From Nevskiaceae bacterium (lineage in GTDB: Bacteria > Pseudomonadota > Gammaproteobacteria > Steroidobacterales > Steroidobacteraceae): a stretch of 16,054 bases of DNA. The notes beneath the pieces are model-generated. The model ran no database searches. It was given only the letters and a program-made list of their open reading frames with translations, and had not been told where the DNA came from. The stretch is from assembly GCA_031277355.1 (NCBI GenBank), contig JAITMN010000077.1, forward strand, positions 1-16,054, read 5' to 3'. This document shows positions 6,227-15,961 of the stretch, piece by piece (the stretch's first letter is position 1; every line of letters starts with the position of its first letter). The position numbers were made by a program, and so were the translations under genes.

Positions 6227-7021
6227 GTGATACGGGTTGGAATCATCGGCGTCGGCGGACGCATGGGCGGCGCACTGGTGCGCGAACTGGCCCAGACGCC
6301 CGACATGCAACTATCGGCGGCGATGGACCGTCCCGGCAGCGAGCTTTCGGGCCGCGACGCCGGCGAATTGGCCGGCATTGCCCCGGCAGGCATCGCCGTT
6401 GCGGAGGACATCGACAGCGGCGTTGCTGGCCTCAATGTGGCGATCGACTTTTCCAGCGCCGCCTCCGCCGGCGCGCACGCCGCCGCCTGCGCGCGGGCCG
6501 GCACAGCGCTGCTGATCGGCACCACCGGTCTCGACGACGCCGCGCAGCGGCAGATCGACGAGGCTGCCGCCCGCATCCCGGTGCTGGTGTCGGCCAACAC
6601 CAGCCTGGCGCTGAACGTGCTGCTGGAACTGGTGCGGCAGGCCGCCGCCGCGCTGCCGGCACACTTTGACATCGAAGTCATCGAGGCCCATCACCGGCAC
6701 AAGGTCGATGCCCCCTCCGGCACCGCGCTGGTGCTGGCCGAATCCGCCGCCGCCGGACGCGGCGGGGCGGGCGAGCGCTACGCCGGCAACCGTTCCGGCG
6801 CGCGCCAGACCGGGGACATCGGCTTTGCCGTGGTCCGTGGCGGGGATGTGGTCGGTGAGCACGAAGTGCGGTTTCTGGGCGGGGGCGAGCAGTTGCGGCT
6901 GGGCCACATCGCCACCGACCGGGCCATCTTCGCCAAGGGAGCGCTGGCCGCAGCCCGATGGCTGTCGGGGCAGTCGCCTCGCCGATACAACATGGCCGAT
7001 TTTTTGTTTAAAAAACAATAA
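6227..7021 (+). CDS. dapB: 4-hydroxy-tetrahydrodipicolinate reductase
   Basis: DapB reduces 4-hydroxy-tetrahydrodipicolinate to tetrahydrodipicolinate with NAD(P)H in the diaminopimelate/lysine pathway, in the cytoplasm. The 264-residue protein starts with a Rossmann fold, VGIIGVGGRMGG (4-15), which has the family GxxGRMG signature. D34-R35 occupies the cofactor-selecting position of E. coli E38-R39. LIGTTG follows. The catalytic block EAHHRHKVDAPSGTA places His155 and Lys159 where E. coli has H159 and K163. The substrate-side SANTSLALNVLL differs from the more usual N-M/F-S-x-G-V-N. The ending MADFLFKKQ is a variant of the common MRDVL tail. It uses a GTG start, supported by GGGGA (6216-6220) six bases upstream. 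I see no convincing promoter in the 102 bases before it. carA follows after 230 bases. Confidence 0.96.
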   Translation: MIRVGIIGVGGRMGGALVRELAQTPDMQLSAAMDRPGSELSGRDAGELAGIAPAGIAVAEDIDSGVAGLNVAIDFSSAASAGAHAAACARAGTALLIGTTGLDDAAQRQIDEAAARIPVLVSANTSLALNVLLELVRQAAAALPAHFDIEVIEAHHRHKVDAPSGTALVLAESAAAGRGGAGERYAGNRSGARQTGDIGFAVVRGGDVVGEHEVRFLGGGEQLRLGHIATDRAIFAKGALAAARWLSGQSPRRYNMADFLFKKQ

Positions 7022-7028
7022 ATTGGAA

Positions 7029-7055
7029 CATATCGCGCAGCAATTACGCGATATG
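7029..7055 (+). promoter_or_regulatory. Perfect 9-N9-9 inverted repeat upstream of the carA promoter
   Basis: CATATCGCG (7029-7037), nine bases, then CGCGATATG (7047-7055) is a perfect inverted repeat. It lies seven bases after the dapB stop and 18 bases upstream of the carA -35 box. It has no following T-run, so it is a poor intrinsic terminator. Its geometry and position suit an operator or a dapB 3' hairpin. The sequence is not CIRCE, which shares only the 9-N9-9 layout. Confidence 0.45.
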
Positions 7056-7073
7056 GAGCAGGGCATTTTCACA

Positions 7074-7102
7074 TGGACACCGCCTGCCCGGAACCCTACA
7101 AT
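7074..7102 (+). promoter_or_regulatory. Sigma-70 promoter of carAB(-greA)
   Basis: TGGACA (7074-7079) and TACAAT (7097-7102) each match the consensus at five of six bases and are separated by the ideal 17. The transcript would begin near 7108-7110, leaving a leader of about 142 bases before carA. A short inverted repeat ATTCA-ACG-TGAAT (7101-7113) covers the -10 end and the start site and could bind a regulator. Confidence 0.65.
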
Positions 7103-7145
7103 TCAACGTGAATCCGAACCATCCAGTTTCGGGTTTAGTCCGCGC

Positions 7146-7184
7146 AAGGCGGGAGGGCGTTCCCAACAGAACTCCTCCCGCTTT
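7146..7184 (+). promoter_or_regulatory. Leader hairpin upstream of carA
   Basis: GCGGGAGG (7149-7156) pairs perfectly with CCTCCCGC (7174-7181), extended outward by a G-U and two A-U pairs to 7146/7184, with a loop of about 17 bases. It lies about 40 bases into the predicted carA leader, and only TTTG follows it, so it is a terminator-like structure without a full T-run. Attenuation or RNA-level control of carAB is an inference. Confidence 0.45.
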
Positions 7185-7251
7185 GTGCATCTACGTTCCG
7201 CAAATGGTGACTCTAGTGATGAATTGCCGCCACAACAGTGGAGGTGTGTGA

Positions 7252-8433
7252 GTGAGTGTGAACGCCGTTCTGGCTTTGGCTGATGGAACTGTCTTCTCTG
7301 GTCAGTCCATTGGCGCTATGGGTTCTTCCACCGGCGAAGTCGTTTTCAATACCGCGATGACGGGCTATCAGGAAATTCTTTCCGATCCGTCTTACGCGCG
7401 ACAGATCGTCACGTTGACCTATCCGCATATCGGCAACACCGGCGTTACGCCAGAGGATCAAGAGTCCTCGCAGGTCACGCCCGCCGGTCTTGTGATCCGT
7501 GATCTGTCGCTGGTGCCGAGCAACTGGCGCTCGACGCAATCTCTGCAATCCTGGCTTGAACGCGGCGGTGTCGTTGGCATCGCGGGCATCGACACGCGCA
7601 TGCTCACGCGACATCTGCGCGAGCATGGCGCGCAGTCCGGCTGCATTGCCAGCGGTGAGCGCGTTGATCCTCGCGCAGCGGTGGAAGCCGCGCGCGCCTT
7701 CCCCGGATTGCAGGGGATGGACCTGGCGAGCGTGGTGTCCACGCGCGAGGCGTATCAGTGGAACGACGGGATGATCTGGCGCGAAGGTCCGCGTCTGCCG
7801 CTGCGCGCGCATCAGCGTCTGCATGTGGTGGCGTGGGACTTTGGCGTCAAGCGCAACATCCTGCGGCTGCTGGCGGAGATGGGTTGTCGCGTCACGGTGC
7901 TGCCGGCGCGCACCAGCGCCGCCGAAGCACTCGCGCTGCAACCCGATGGTGTGTTTCTCTCCAATGGCCCGGGCGATCCGGAGCCTTGCGACTACGCTGT
8001 GGCGGCGATCCGCGAAGTGCTGAAGACCAACATTCCGATCTTCGGCATTTGTCTGGGGCATCAACTGCTGGGTCTTGCCGTTGGCGCGCGCACGGTGAAG
8101 ATGAAGTTCGGTCATCACGGGGCCAATCATCCGGTGCAGGAAGTTGCCACGCGCCGCGTGATGATCACGAGTCAGAATCATGGCTTTGCGGTGGACGCCA
8201 GCACGCTGCCGGCCAACGCGCGCGTCACGCATGTGTCGCTGTTCGACGGCTCATTGCAGGGCTTTGAACTCACCGACCGGCAAGCCTTCGGCTTCCAGGG
8301 TCATCCCGAAGCCAGCCCCGGTCCCGACGACCTGCTGCCGCTGTTCGAGCGCTTCCTGCAAGCGATGGTGACGCGGTTGCAGAATCTGCCGCGCACGCAG
8401 CGCAACTTCACGTCATCGACGAAACGGGACTGA
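7252..8433 (+). CDS. carA: Carbamoyl-phosphate synthase small subunit (glutaminase)
   Basis: CarA hydrolyses glutamine and passes ammonia through a tunnel to CarB for carbamoyl phosphate, which feeds arginine and pyrimidine synthesis. The 393-residue protein has the N-terminal CPSase small domain, with FNTAMTGYQEILSDPSY and GNTG. A class I glutamine amidotransferase domain follows, with FLSNGPGDP, the nucleophile Cys267 in GICLGHQLLG, and the His351/Glu353 pair in GFQGHPEASPGP. These match E. coli C269, H353 and E355. The GTG start is supported by the strong ribosome site GGAGG (7240-7244). A TGA at 7249-7251 in the same frame sits immediately before this GTG and closes an upstream open frame. 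carB begins six bases after the stop, so the two are translated from one mRNA. Confidence 0.98.
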   Translation: MSVNAVLALADGTVFSGQSIGAMGSSTGEVVFNTAMTGYQEILSDPSYARQIVTLTYPHIGNTGVTPEDQESSQVTPAGLVIRDLSLVPSNWRSTQSLQSWLERGGVVGIAGIDTRMLTRHLREHGAQSGCIASGERVDPRAAVEAARAFPGLQGMDLASVVSTREAYQWNDGMIWREGPRLPLRAHQRLHVVAWDFGVKRNILRLLAEMGCRVTVLPARTSAAEALALQPDGVFLSNGPGDPEPCDYAVAAIREVLKTNIPIFGICLGHQLLGLAVGARTVKMKFGHHGANHPVQEVATRRVMITSQNHGFAVDASTLPANARVTHVSLFDGSLQGFELTDRQAFGFQGHPEASPGPDDLLPLFERFLQAMVTRLQNLPRTQRNFTSSTKRD

Positions 8434-8439
8434 CGCACG

Positions 8440-11669
<3,230 letters not shown>

Positions 11670-11673
<4 letters not shown>

Positions 11674-12146
11674 AGCGCGTACCGATCACGCTGCGCGGCG
11701 CGGAGGCGCTGCGCAATGAATTGCGCAAACTCAAGAGCGAGTCGCGGCCGGCCATCATCAAGGCCATTGCCGAAGCGCGCAGCCACGGCGATCTGTCGGA
11801 GAACGCCGAATATCACGCCGCACGCGAACAGCAGGGCTTCATCGAAGGCCGTATTCAGGAACTGGAAGCCAAGCTTTCCAGCGCCGAAGTGATCGACGTC
11901 TCAACCCTCGACGCGGGCGGCAGAGTGGTGTTCGGGGCCACCGTGGAAGTGGAGGATGAAGACACCGGCGCTCGCCTCACCTGGCAGATCGTCGGTGAGG
12001 ATGAGGCCGACATCAAGGCCGGCCGCATCTCGATCGGTTCGCCCATTGCGCGTGCGCTGGTGGGCAAGCAGGAGGGCGACAGCGTGGAAGTGGCTGCGCC
12101 GGGTGGTGCGCGCAATTACGAAGTGATTGCGGTGCGCTACGAATAG
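11670..12146 (+). CDS. greA: Transcription elongation factor GreA
   Basis: GreA enters the RNA polymerase secondary channel and stimulates cleavage of backtracked RNA, rescuing stalled complexes. The 158-residue protein has the N-terminal coiled coil with the invariant acidic tip HGDLSENAEYHAA (Asp41 and Glu44, numbered as in E. coli). The C-terminal FKBP-like domain includes GATVEVEDEDTG, ISIGSPIARALVGKQEGD and a final G-x-x-x-Y-E-V-I. Length equals that of E. coli. The ATG overlaps the carB stop by four bases (ATGA), and GGGAG (11658-11662) serves as its ribosome site, so it is translationally linked to carB. carB-greA adjacency is frequent in gammaproteobacteria. No intrinsic terminator follows; the T-run at 12156-12161 lacks a stem. 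Confidence 0.97.
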
Positions 12147-12194
12147 TCGAAGGGATTTTTTCCAATCAACAAACCCATTCTGGAGATCAGATTG

Positions 12195-14747
12195 ATGAAG
12201 CTTTCAACAGTTTCGTTGGCGGTGGCGGCTGTTCTGGCGGCTTCGGCCCATGCGCAAGCGCAGAACGCCGATGACGGCGGCCTGCCGGAGATCGTCGTCA
12301 CTGCGCAGAAGCGCGCGGAGAATGTGCAGGACGTGCCCATTGCGATCAGCGTCTTTGATTCGGCGGCGCTGAAAGAGCGCTCGATCGGCAATGTGTCGGC
12401 GCTGTCGAACATCACGCCCAATGTCACGCTCGACGCCTCCACGCCGTTCTCCGGTTCCAGCGCGGTGCTGGGCGCAACGATTCGCGGTATCGGTTCCAGT
12501 GACTTTGCGTTCAACATCGACCCGGCGGTGGGTGTGTATCTCGACGGCGTGTACCTGGGCCGCTCCATCGGCGCGAACCAGGACCTTCTGGACGTGGAGC
12601 GCATCGAAGTGTTGAAGGGTCCGCAGGGCACGCTGTTTGGCCGCAACTCCGTTGGCGGTGCAATCTCCATCGTCACGCGCGATCCGGGCAATGAGTTTGC
12701 CGTCACCGGCGATGTGACGGTGGGCAGCTTCAACCGCCTGCAAGTGCGCGGCATGGTGGAGTTGCCGCTGATCGACAATGCGCTGAGCTCGTCGCTGGCT
12801 TTCAGCACGTTGAAGCGCGATGGCTTTCAAAAGCGCGTGCCGTATCCGGGCGACACGGGTTCCTATGAGTCGTGGGAGCTGTTCCCGGCTTCGGGCTACC
12901 ACAGCGGTCTTCGTCAGGGCGGCGATGACAGTTGGAACCTGCGCGGCAAACTGCGCTGGAACAACGGCGGTGCGTTGCGCGCCACGCTCACCGGCGATCT
13001 GACGCGCATCGATCAGGAATCCACGGCCAACACGGTGCTGGCTGCAACGCCGGTGCCCGGTCCGTTTGCCGGCCTTGCCGAGAACAACATCCCCGGCACT
13101 GCACTCGATGTGGTCACCGGCTCGTCGGGCTTTTTGTTCGCCGGCCTCTACAACTTTTGCATTGGCGCAACGGCGGCGGAAATCGCTGCGCGCAACGCGC
13201 AGTTGGTCTGCGGTCCGCGCAACAGCGTTGCCGGTTACCAGACCCTTCCGGGGCTCGCCAGCCGCAACGTGGATGCTGACCCGTTCAACGATTTGATTCC
13301 CTATGACGATCGCTGGGTGAACGAGGATATCGACAAGAGCTGGGCCACCGGCAACGACTTTTCCAAGTTGCAGCAGGGCGGCATTGGTTTGAATCTGGAA
13401 TATGATCTGACGTCCGACATCACGCTGCGTTCGATTTCCTCGTGGCGCAAACTCGACTTCATCGCGGGCGTTGATCTCGACAACTCCCCGCTGCCCATTC
13501 TGCAAACCAGCTTCACGGTGAATCAGCAGCAGTGGAGCGAGGAATTGCAGCTCACCGGTTCGCTGCTCGACAACAGCCTGAACTTCGTCGTCGGCGGTTA
13601 TGTGTTCAACGAAAAGGGCGATCTGCGCGACTTCGTGACCTTCGCAGGCGGCTTGTTGCAGGTGGATGGCCCCGGCCACATCGACACCACCGCGTATGCG
13701 CTGTTCAGCCAGATCGACTGGCGCGTGAATGACCTGCTGGGCTTTACGCTGGGTGGCCGCTGGACGCGCGAAGACAAGGGCTATGACGGCGCGCAGTCCG
13801 ACGTGAACGGCTTCAACTACAAGCTGTTCGACTGCATGGACCTGAACGCGCAGGGTATCCCCACTGCGGGCTGCGCCCAAGCCGTGGACTTCCCGATTCC
13901 CGATCAGCCATTCCGTTACTACCCCTTTGAACCGAGCAAGCAGGACTTCAACAACTTCTCGTTCAAGGCCGGCGTGCAGGTTTATCCCACCGACGACGTG
14001 ATGCTGTATGGCTCGTTCAGTCAGGGCTACAAGACCGGCGGCTGGACCACGCGCCTGTCGAACCCGCTGCCCGTTGCGCCGACCTTCGGCGAAGAAAAGG
14101 CCGGCACCTGGGAACTGGGCGTGAAGTCCACGTTGATCGAGCGGCGCTTGCAGTTGAACGCGGCGGCCTTCAGCACGCAGTACAAGGGAATTCAGTTGAA
14201 CTTCCAGGAAGGCGTGTCGCCCACCGTGCAGAACGCGGGTAACGCGCGCATCAACGGCTTTGAAGTGGAGACGCTGGCCGCGCCGGTCGACAACTTCACG
14301 ATTACCGCATCGCTCGGGTATCTGGATGCCTACTACACTTCGCTGGAGGCTCCTGCGCAGGTTGCGCCGTCGCCGTTCCAGTTGGGTGTGGCGGTGGATT
14401 CTGATCTGCCCAAGGCGCCGCACTGGAAGTTCAACGTCTCGCCGCGTCTGGAACTGCCGGTGAGCAATGGTTCGGTGGTGCTGCTGGCCGACTGGACGCA
14501 CACCGCCAGCATGCGCAACGACACCGAAGGCACGATCCTGATGCTGCGCCCGAGCACCGACATGTTCGACGCCAGCGTGGGCTACTACCCCAGTGGCAAG
14601 AACTGGAACGTCACCGTCGGCGGCACAAACCTCTCGGATGAGCGCTACATCATCACCGGGCAGGCGCAGATCGCCGGTGGCGTGATCTATGGCACCTACA
14701 ACCGGCCGCGCGAGTGGTACATGCGTCTGGGGTTTGATCTGAACTAA
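12195..14747 (+). CDS. TonB-dependent outer-membrane receptor, substrate unknown
   Basis: This 850-residue protein is a gated outer-membrane barrel that takes up a bulky ligand using TonB/ExbBD energy. A signal peptide (about 1-20, ending A-H-A) is followed by a TonB box around E32-I-V-V-T36, reading on into AQKRAENVQDVPIAIS. The plug includes RGIGSSDFAFNIDPAVGVYL and RIEVLKGPQGTLFGRNSVGG (136-155). The barrel ends WYMRLGFDLN. Two close cysteine pairs, 322/339 and 547/560, lie in likely surface loops and suggest disulfides. The Q-K-R-type N-terminus with GRNSVGG is typical of the large receptor set of sphingomonad- and Nevskia/Xanthomonas-like bacteria, where ligands (siderophores, sugars, sterols, plant compounds) are mostly unassigned. 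The ATG has GGAG at 12182-12185. No transport, sensor or enzyme gene is adjacent to hint at the ligand. A strong terminator follows. Confidence 0.93.
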   Translation: MKLSTVSLAVAAVLAASAHAQAQNADDGGLPEIVVTAQKRAENVQDVPIAISVFDSAALKERSIGNVSALSNITPNVTLDASTPFSGSSAVLGATIRGIGSSDFAFNIDPAVGVYLDGVYLGRSIGANQDLLDVERIEVLKGPQGTLFGRNSVGGAISIVTRDPGNEFAVTGDVTVGSFNRLQVRGMVELPLIDNALSSSLAFSTLKRDGFQKRVPYPGDTGSYESWELFPASGYHSGLRQGGDDSWNLRGKLRWNNGGALRATLTGDLTRIDQESTANTVLAATPVPGPFAGLAENNIPGTALDVVTGSSGFLFAGLYNFCIGATAAEIAARNAQLVCGPRNSVAGYQTLPGLASRNVDADPFNDLIPYDDRWVNEDIDKSWATGNDFSKLQQGGIGLNLEYDLTSDITLRSISSWRKLDFIAGVDLDNSPLPILQTSFTVNQQQWSEELQLTGSLLDNSLNFVVGGYVFNEKGDLRDFVTFAGGLLQVDGPGHIDTTAYALFSQIDWRVNDLLGFTLGGRWTREDKGYDGAQSDVNGFNYKLFDCMDLNAQGIPTAGCAQAVDFPIPDQPFRYYPFEPSKQDFNNFSFKAGVQVYPTDDVMLYGSFSQGYKTGGWTTRLSNPLPVAPTFGEEKAGTWELGVKSTLIERRLQLNAAAFSTQYKGIQLNFQEGVSPTVQNAGNARINGFEVETLAAPVDNFTITASLGYLDAYYTSLEAPAQVAPSPFQLGVAVDSDLPKAPHWKFNVSPRLELPVSNGSVVLLADWTHTASMRNDTEGTILMLRPSTDMFDASVGYYPSGKNWNVTVGGTNLSDERYIITGQAQIAGGVIYGTYNRPREWYMRLGFDLN

Positions 14748-14757
14748 GCCTGATACA

Positions 14758-14792
14758 GCCGCGTGCGTTCAAGGGCGCACGCGGCTTTTCTT
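14758..14792 (+). terminator. Intrinsic terminator of the TonB receptor gene
   Basis: GCCGCGTGCG (14758-14767) and CGCACGCGGC (14776-14785) form a perfect 10-bp GC-rich stem with an 8-base loop, followed by TTTTCTT. It begins ten bases after the receptor stop. The complementary strand lacks a T-run, so it acts on rightward transcription only. Confidence 0.9.
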
Positions 14793-14845
14793 GCCCGTAG
14801 CTGAGCGTGCTGTTCTGCGATCGAAAGTAAATCGCCCTCGATCCT

Positions 14846-15475
14846 TCAGCAGAACTTCTTCTTCATCCGATCCATCATTTCCCGTGCCTGAAACGGTGCG
14901 CCATGTGCCGCTGCGCGCTCGCTGGTCGTGGTGGCCTTCGGCACGATGATCCACATCACCAGATAAACCGCCAGCCACAGGCCGCTGGTGAACAGCGTGA
15001 GCAGGATGAAGGCCACGCGCACCCACACCGGATCGACGCCGAAGTACGCGCCCAGACCGCCGCAGACGCCAGCCCACATGCTGTCTTCTTGCAGGCGATA
15101 CAGCCGTCGCGGACGCGCCCCATTCGCAGCCGCAGCGCCCGCGCCGGTGTTGGTCTGCGCGCCTGTGCTCGTGTCCGCACTCGCACTGGCGTTCGCAGCA
15201 GTTGAATCAGCCGATTCTCCCGGCTCGATCACCGGCCCCATCTGTTCAACGATGCGCTGGATTTCTTCCTGCGTCACCACCGTCTTGTGCGTACCAAGAC
15301 AGGCGCGGCATTTGTCGCCAATGGCCTGTTCCAGATCGCGCAGGATTTCCGCGCGATCCGGATTGCCCGCAAGATTGCGTTCCGCCGCGCCCAGATATGC
15401 CCGCAGCGCTTCGTAGCCTTCATCATCCACCTGGTAGGCGTTGTCGTTCAGGCTGATCGTCGTGACCTTGCGCAT
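14846..15475 (-). CDS. PspC-domain inner-membrane protein with an extra N-terminal domain
   Basis: This 209-residue protein has a C-terminal PspC domain at about 122-180: RRLYRLQEDSMWAGVCGG, then GAYFGVDPVWVRVAFILL and a long hydrophobic segment (152-178) ending in I-I-V-P-K. PspC proteins sit in the inner membrane and take part in envelope-stress responses, often through partners. Ahead of it is a soluble domain (1-80) starting MRKVTTISLNDNAYQVDDEG, with a Cys-x-x-Cys (56-59). A low-complexity Ala/Ser/Thr/Gly linker (84-120) connects the two. This N-terminal plus PspC layout resembles from memory longer PspC proteins of Bacteroidetes and Xanthomonadales rather than the short E. coli PspC. 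It follows padR with a single base between the padR stop and its ATG, and GGGGAA (15481-15486) is its ribosome site, so it is in one operon with padR. The tail is rich in basic residues. Confidence 0.85.
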   Translation of the reverse strand: MRKVTTISLNDNAYQVDDEGYEALRAYLGAAERNLAGNPDRAEILRDLEQAIGDKCRACLGTHKTVVTQEEIQRIVEQMGPVIEPGESADSTAANASASADTSTGAQTNTGAGAAAANGARPRRLYRLQEDSMWAGVCGGLGAYFGVDPVWVRVAFILLTLFTSGLWLAVYLVMWIIVPKATTTSERAAAHGAPFQAREMMDRMKKKFC

Positions 15476-15476
15476 G

Positions 15477-15803
15477 TCAGTTCCCCAGGCGGTTGAGGGT
15501 GTCGGTGAGGTGTTGCCAGTAGCCTTGCAACTCGGTCAGCGCATCGCGCCCCCGGTCGGTGAGGCGGTAATACTTGCGCGGCGGGCCGGCGTCGGAGTCC
15601 TGCCACTCATAGTCCACCAGCCGTTCGCGGCGCATGCGGCTGAGCAAAGGGTAGAGCGTGCCTTCCTGCGTGGCGAATTCGCTGCCGGCCAGATGTTGCA
15701 ACATCTCGGCCGCATAGAGCTTGCGCGTGCAGATCACCCGCAGGATCGCAAATTCCAGCAAGCCTTTTCGCAACGCGCCGAATTTTTCGCCGGTGTTTTG
15801 CAT
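15477..15803 (-). CDS. PadR-family transcriptional regulator
   Basis: This 108-residue cytoplasmic repressor consists almost entirely of a winged helix-turn-helix. RKGLLEFAILRVICTRKLYA begins helix 1. The recognition region is F-A-T-Q-E-G-T-L-Y-P-L-L-S-R-M. The wing is GPPRKYYRLTDRGRDAL, a near-consensus PadR signature. A short C-terminal helix (LTELQGYWQHLTDTLNRL) should dimerise. Small PadR proteins of this type usually autoregulate and control the adjacent gene, here the PspC protein one base downstream. The promoter contains a perfect 14-bp-arm palindrome whose edge is seven bases before the ATG, a likely operator. No Shine-Dalgarno sequence lies in front of the ATG. The inducer is not evident from sequence. 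Confidence 0.9.
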   Translation of the reverse strand: MQNTGEKFGALRKGLLEFAILRVICTRKLYAAEMLQHLAGSEFATQEGTLYPLLSRMRRERLVDYEWQDSDAGPPRKYYRLTDRGRDALTELQGYWQHLTDTLNRLGN

Positions 15804-15810
15804 CTGAAGT

Positions 15811-15844
15811 GATCCAGTACCTTTATTGAAAAAGGTACTGGATC
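15811..15844. promoter_or_regulatory. Perfect 34-bp palindrome, likely PadR operator
   Basis: GATCCAGTACCTTT (15811-15824), spacer ATTGAA, and AAAGGTACTGGATC (15831-15844) form arms of 14 bases without a mismatch. It lies between the padR start codon and the candidate -35 box and contains the candidate -10. A homodimeric winged-helix repressor fits such symmetry. As RNA it would form a strong 5'-leader hairpin on the padR transcript, but no T-run follows in either direction. Confidence 0.75.
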
Positions 15845-15860
15845 AGGGCGGGCGATGCAA
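15832..15860 (-). promoter_or_regulatory. Candidate sigma-70 promoter of padR-pspC
   Basis: On the minus strand TTGCAT (15860-15855) is followed after 17 bases by TACCTT (15837-15832). The -35 and -10 are each partial matches, but spacing is ideal. The -10 falls inside the palindrome, so repressor binding would block polymerase, consistent with autoregulation. Confidence 0.4.
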
Positions 15861-15920
15861 GCAGTACCGAGCAGGGCAGTGTGCTTTGCAGGATCAATAC
15901 GATGCCATTCTTCGCGAAAA

Positions 15921-15961
15921 ATCATTGTAAATTTGAAATTCCATGTTAAAAATACAATCAT
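15921..15961. promoter_or_regulatory. AT-rich segment with imperfect inverted repeat before the ATPase gene
   Basis: ATCATTGTA (15921-15929) and TACAATCAT (15953-15961) are inverted copies with one mismatch, in a strongly AT-rich stretch. The right arm overlaps the ATPase ATG at 15960. A promoter or an operator is likely here, but no -35/-10 pair compatible with a leader can be fixed, and there is no ribosome site. Confidence 0.3.

Noticed and set aside
7012..7107. Extended protein-coding gene in the dapB-carA gap
   Set aside because: The frame is open but has no supported start before the promoter, and its upstream part would lie outside the predicted carA transcript; only the leader part is considered.
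7101..7113. ARG box at the carA promoter
   Set aside because: The half-sites are in the reverse order (ATTCA then TGAAT) with a 3-base gap, unlike the TGAAT-N4-ATTCA consensus; kept only as an inverted repeat.
12151..12161. Intrinsic terminator after greA (T-run at 12156-12161)
   Set aside because: No GC-rich stem precedes the T-run.
12204..14501. Very long open frame antisense to the TonB receptor
   Set aside because: A by-product of high-GC codon use; low-complexity Arg/His-rich translation with no recognisable domain, opposite a well-supported gene. The long antisense frames opposite dnaK/dnaJ and carB were rejected for the same reason.
14819..14843. Terminator for the minus-strand pspC gene (GATCGA/TCGATC)
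   Set aside because: Only a 6-bp stem with a large loop and no T-run on the minus strand.
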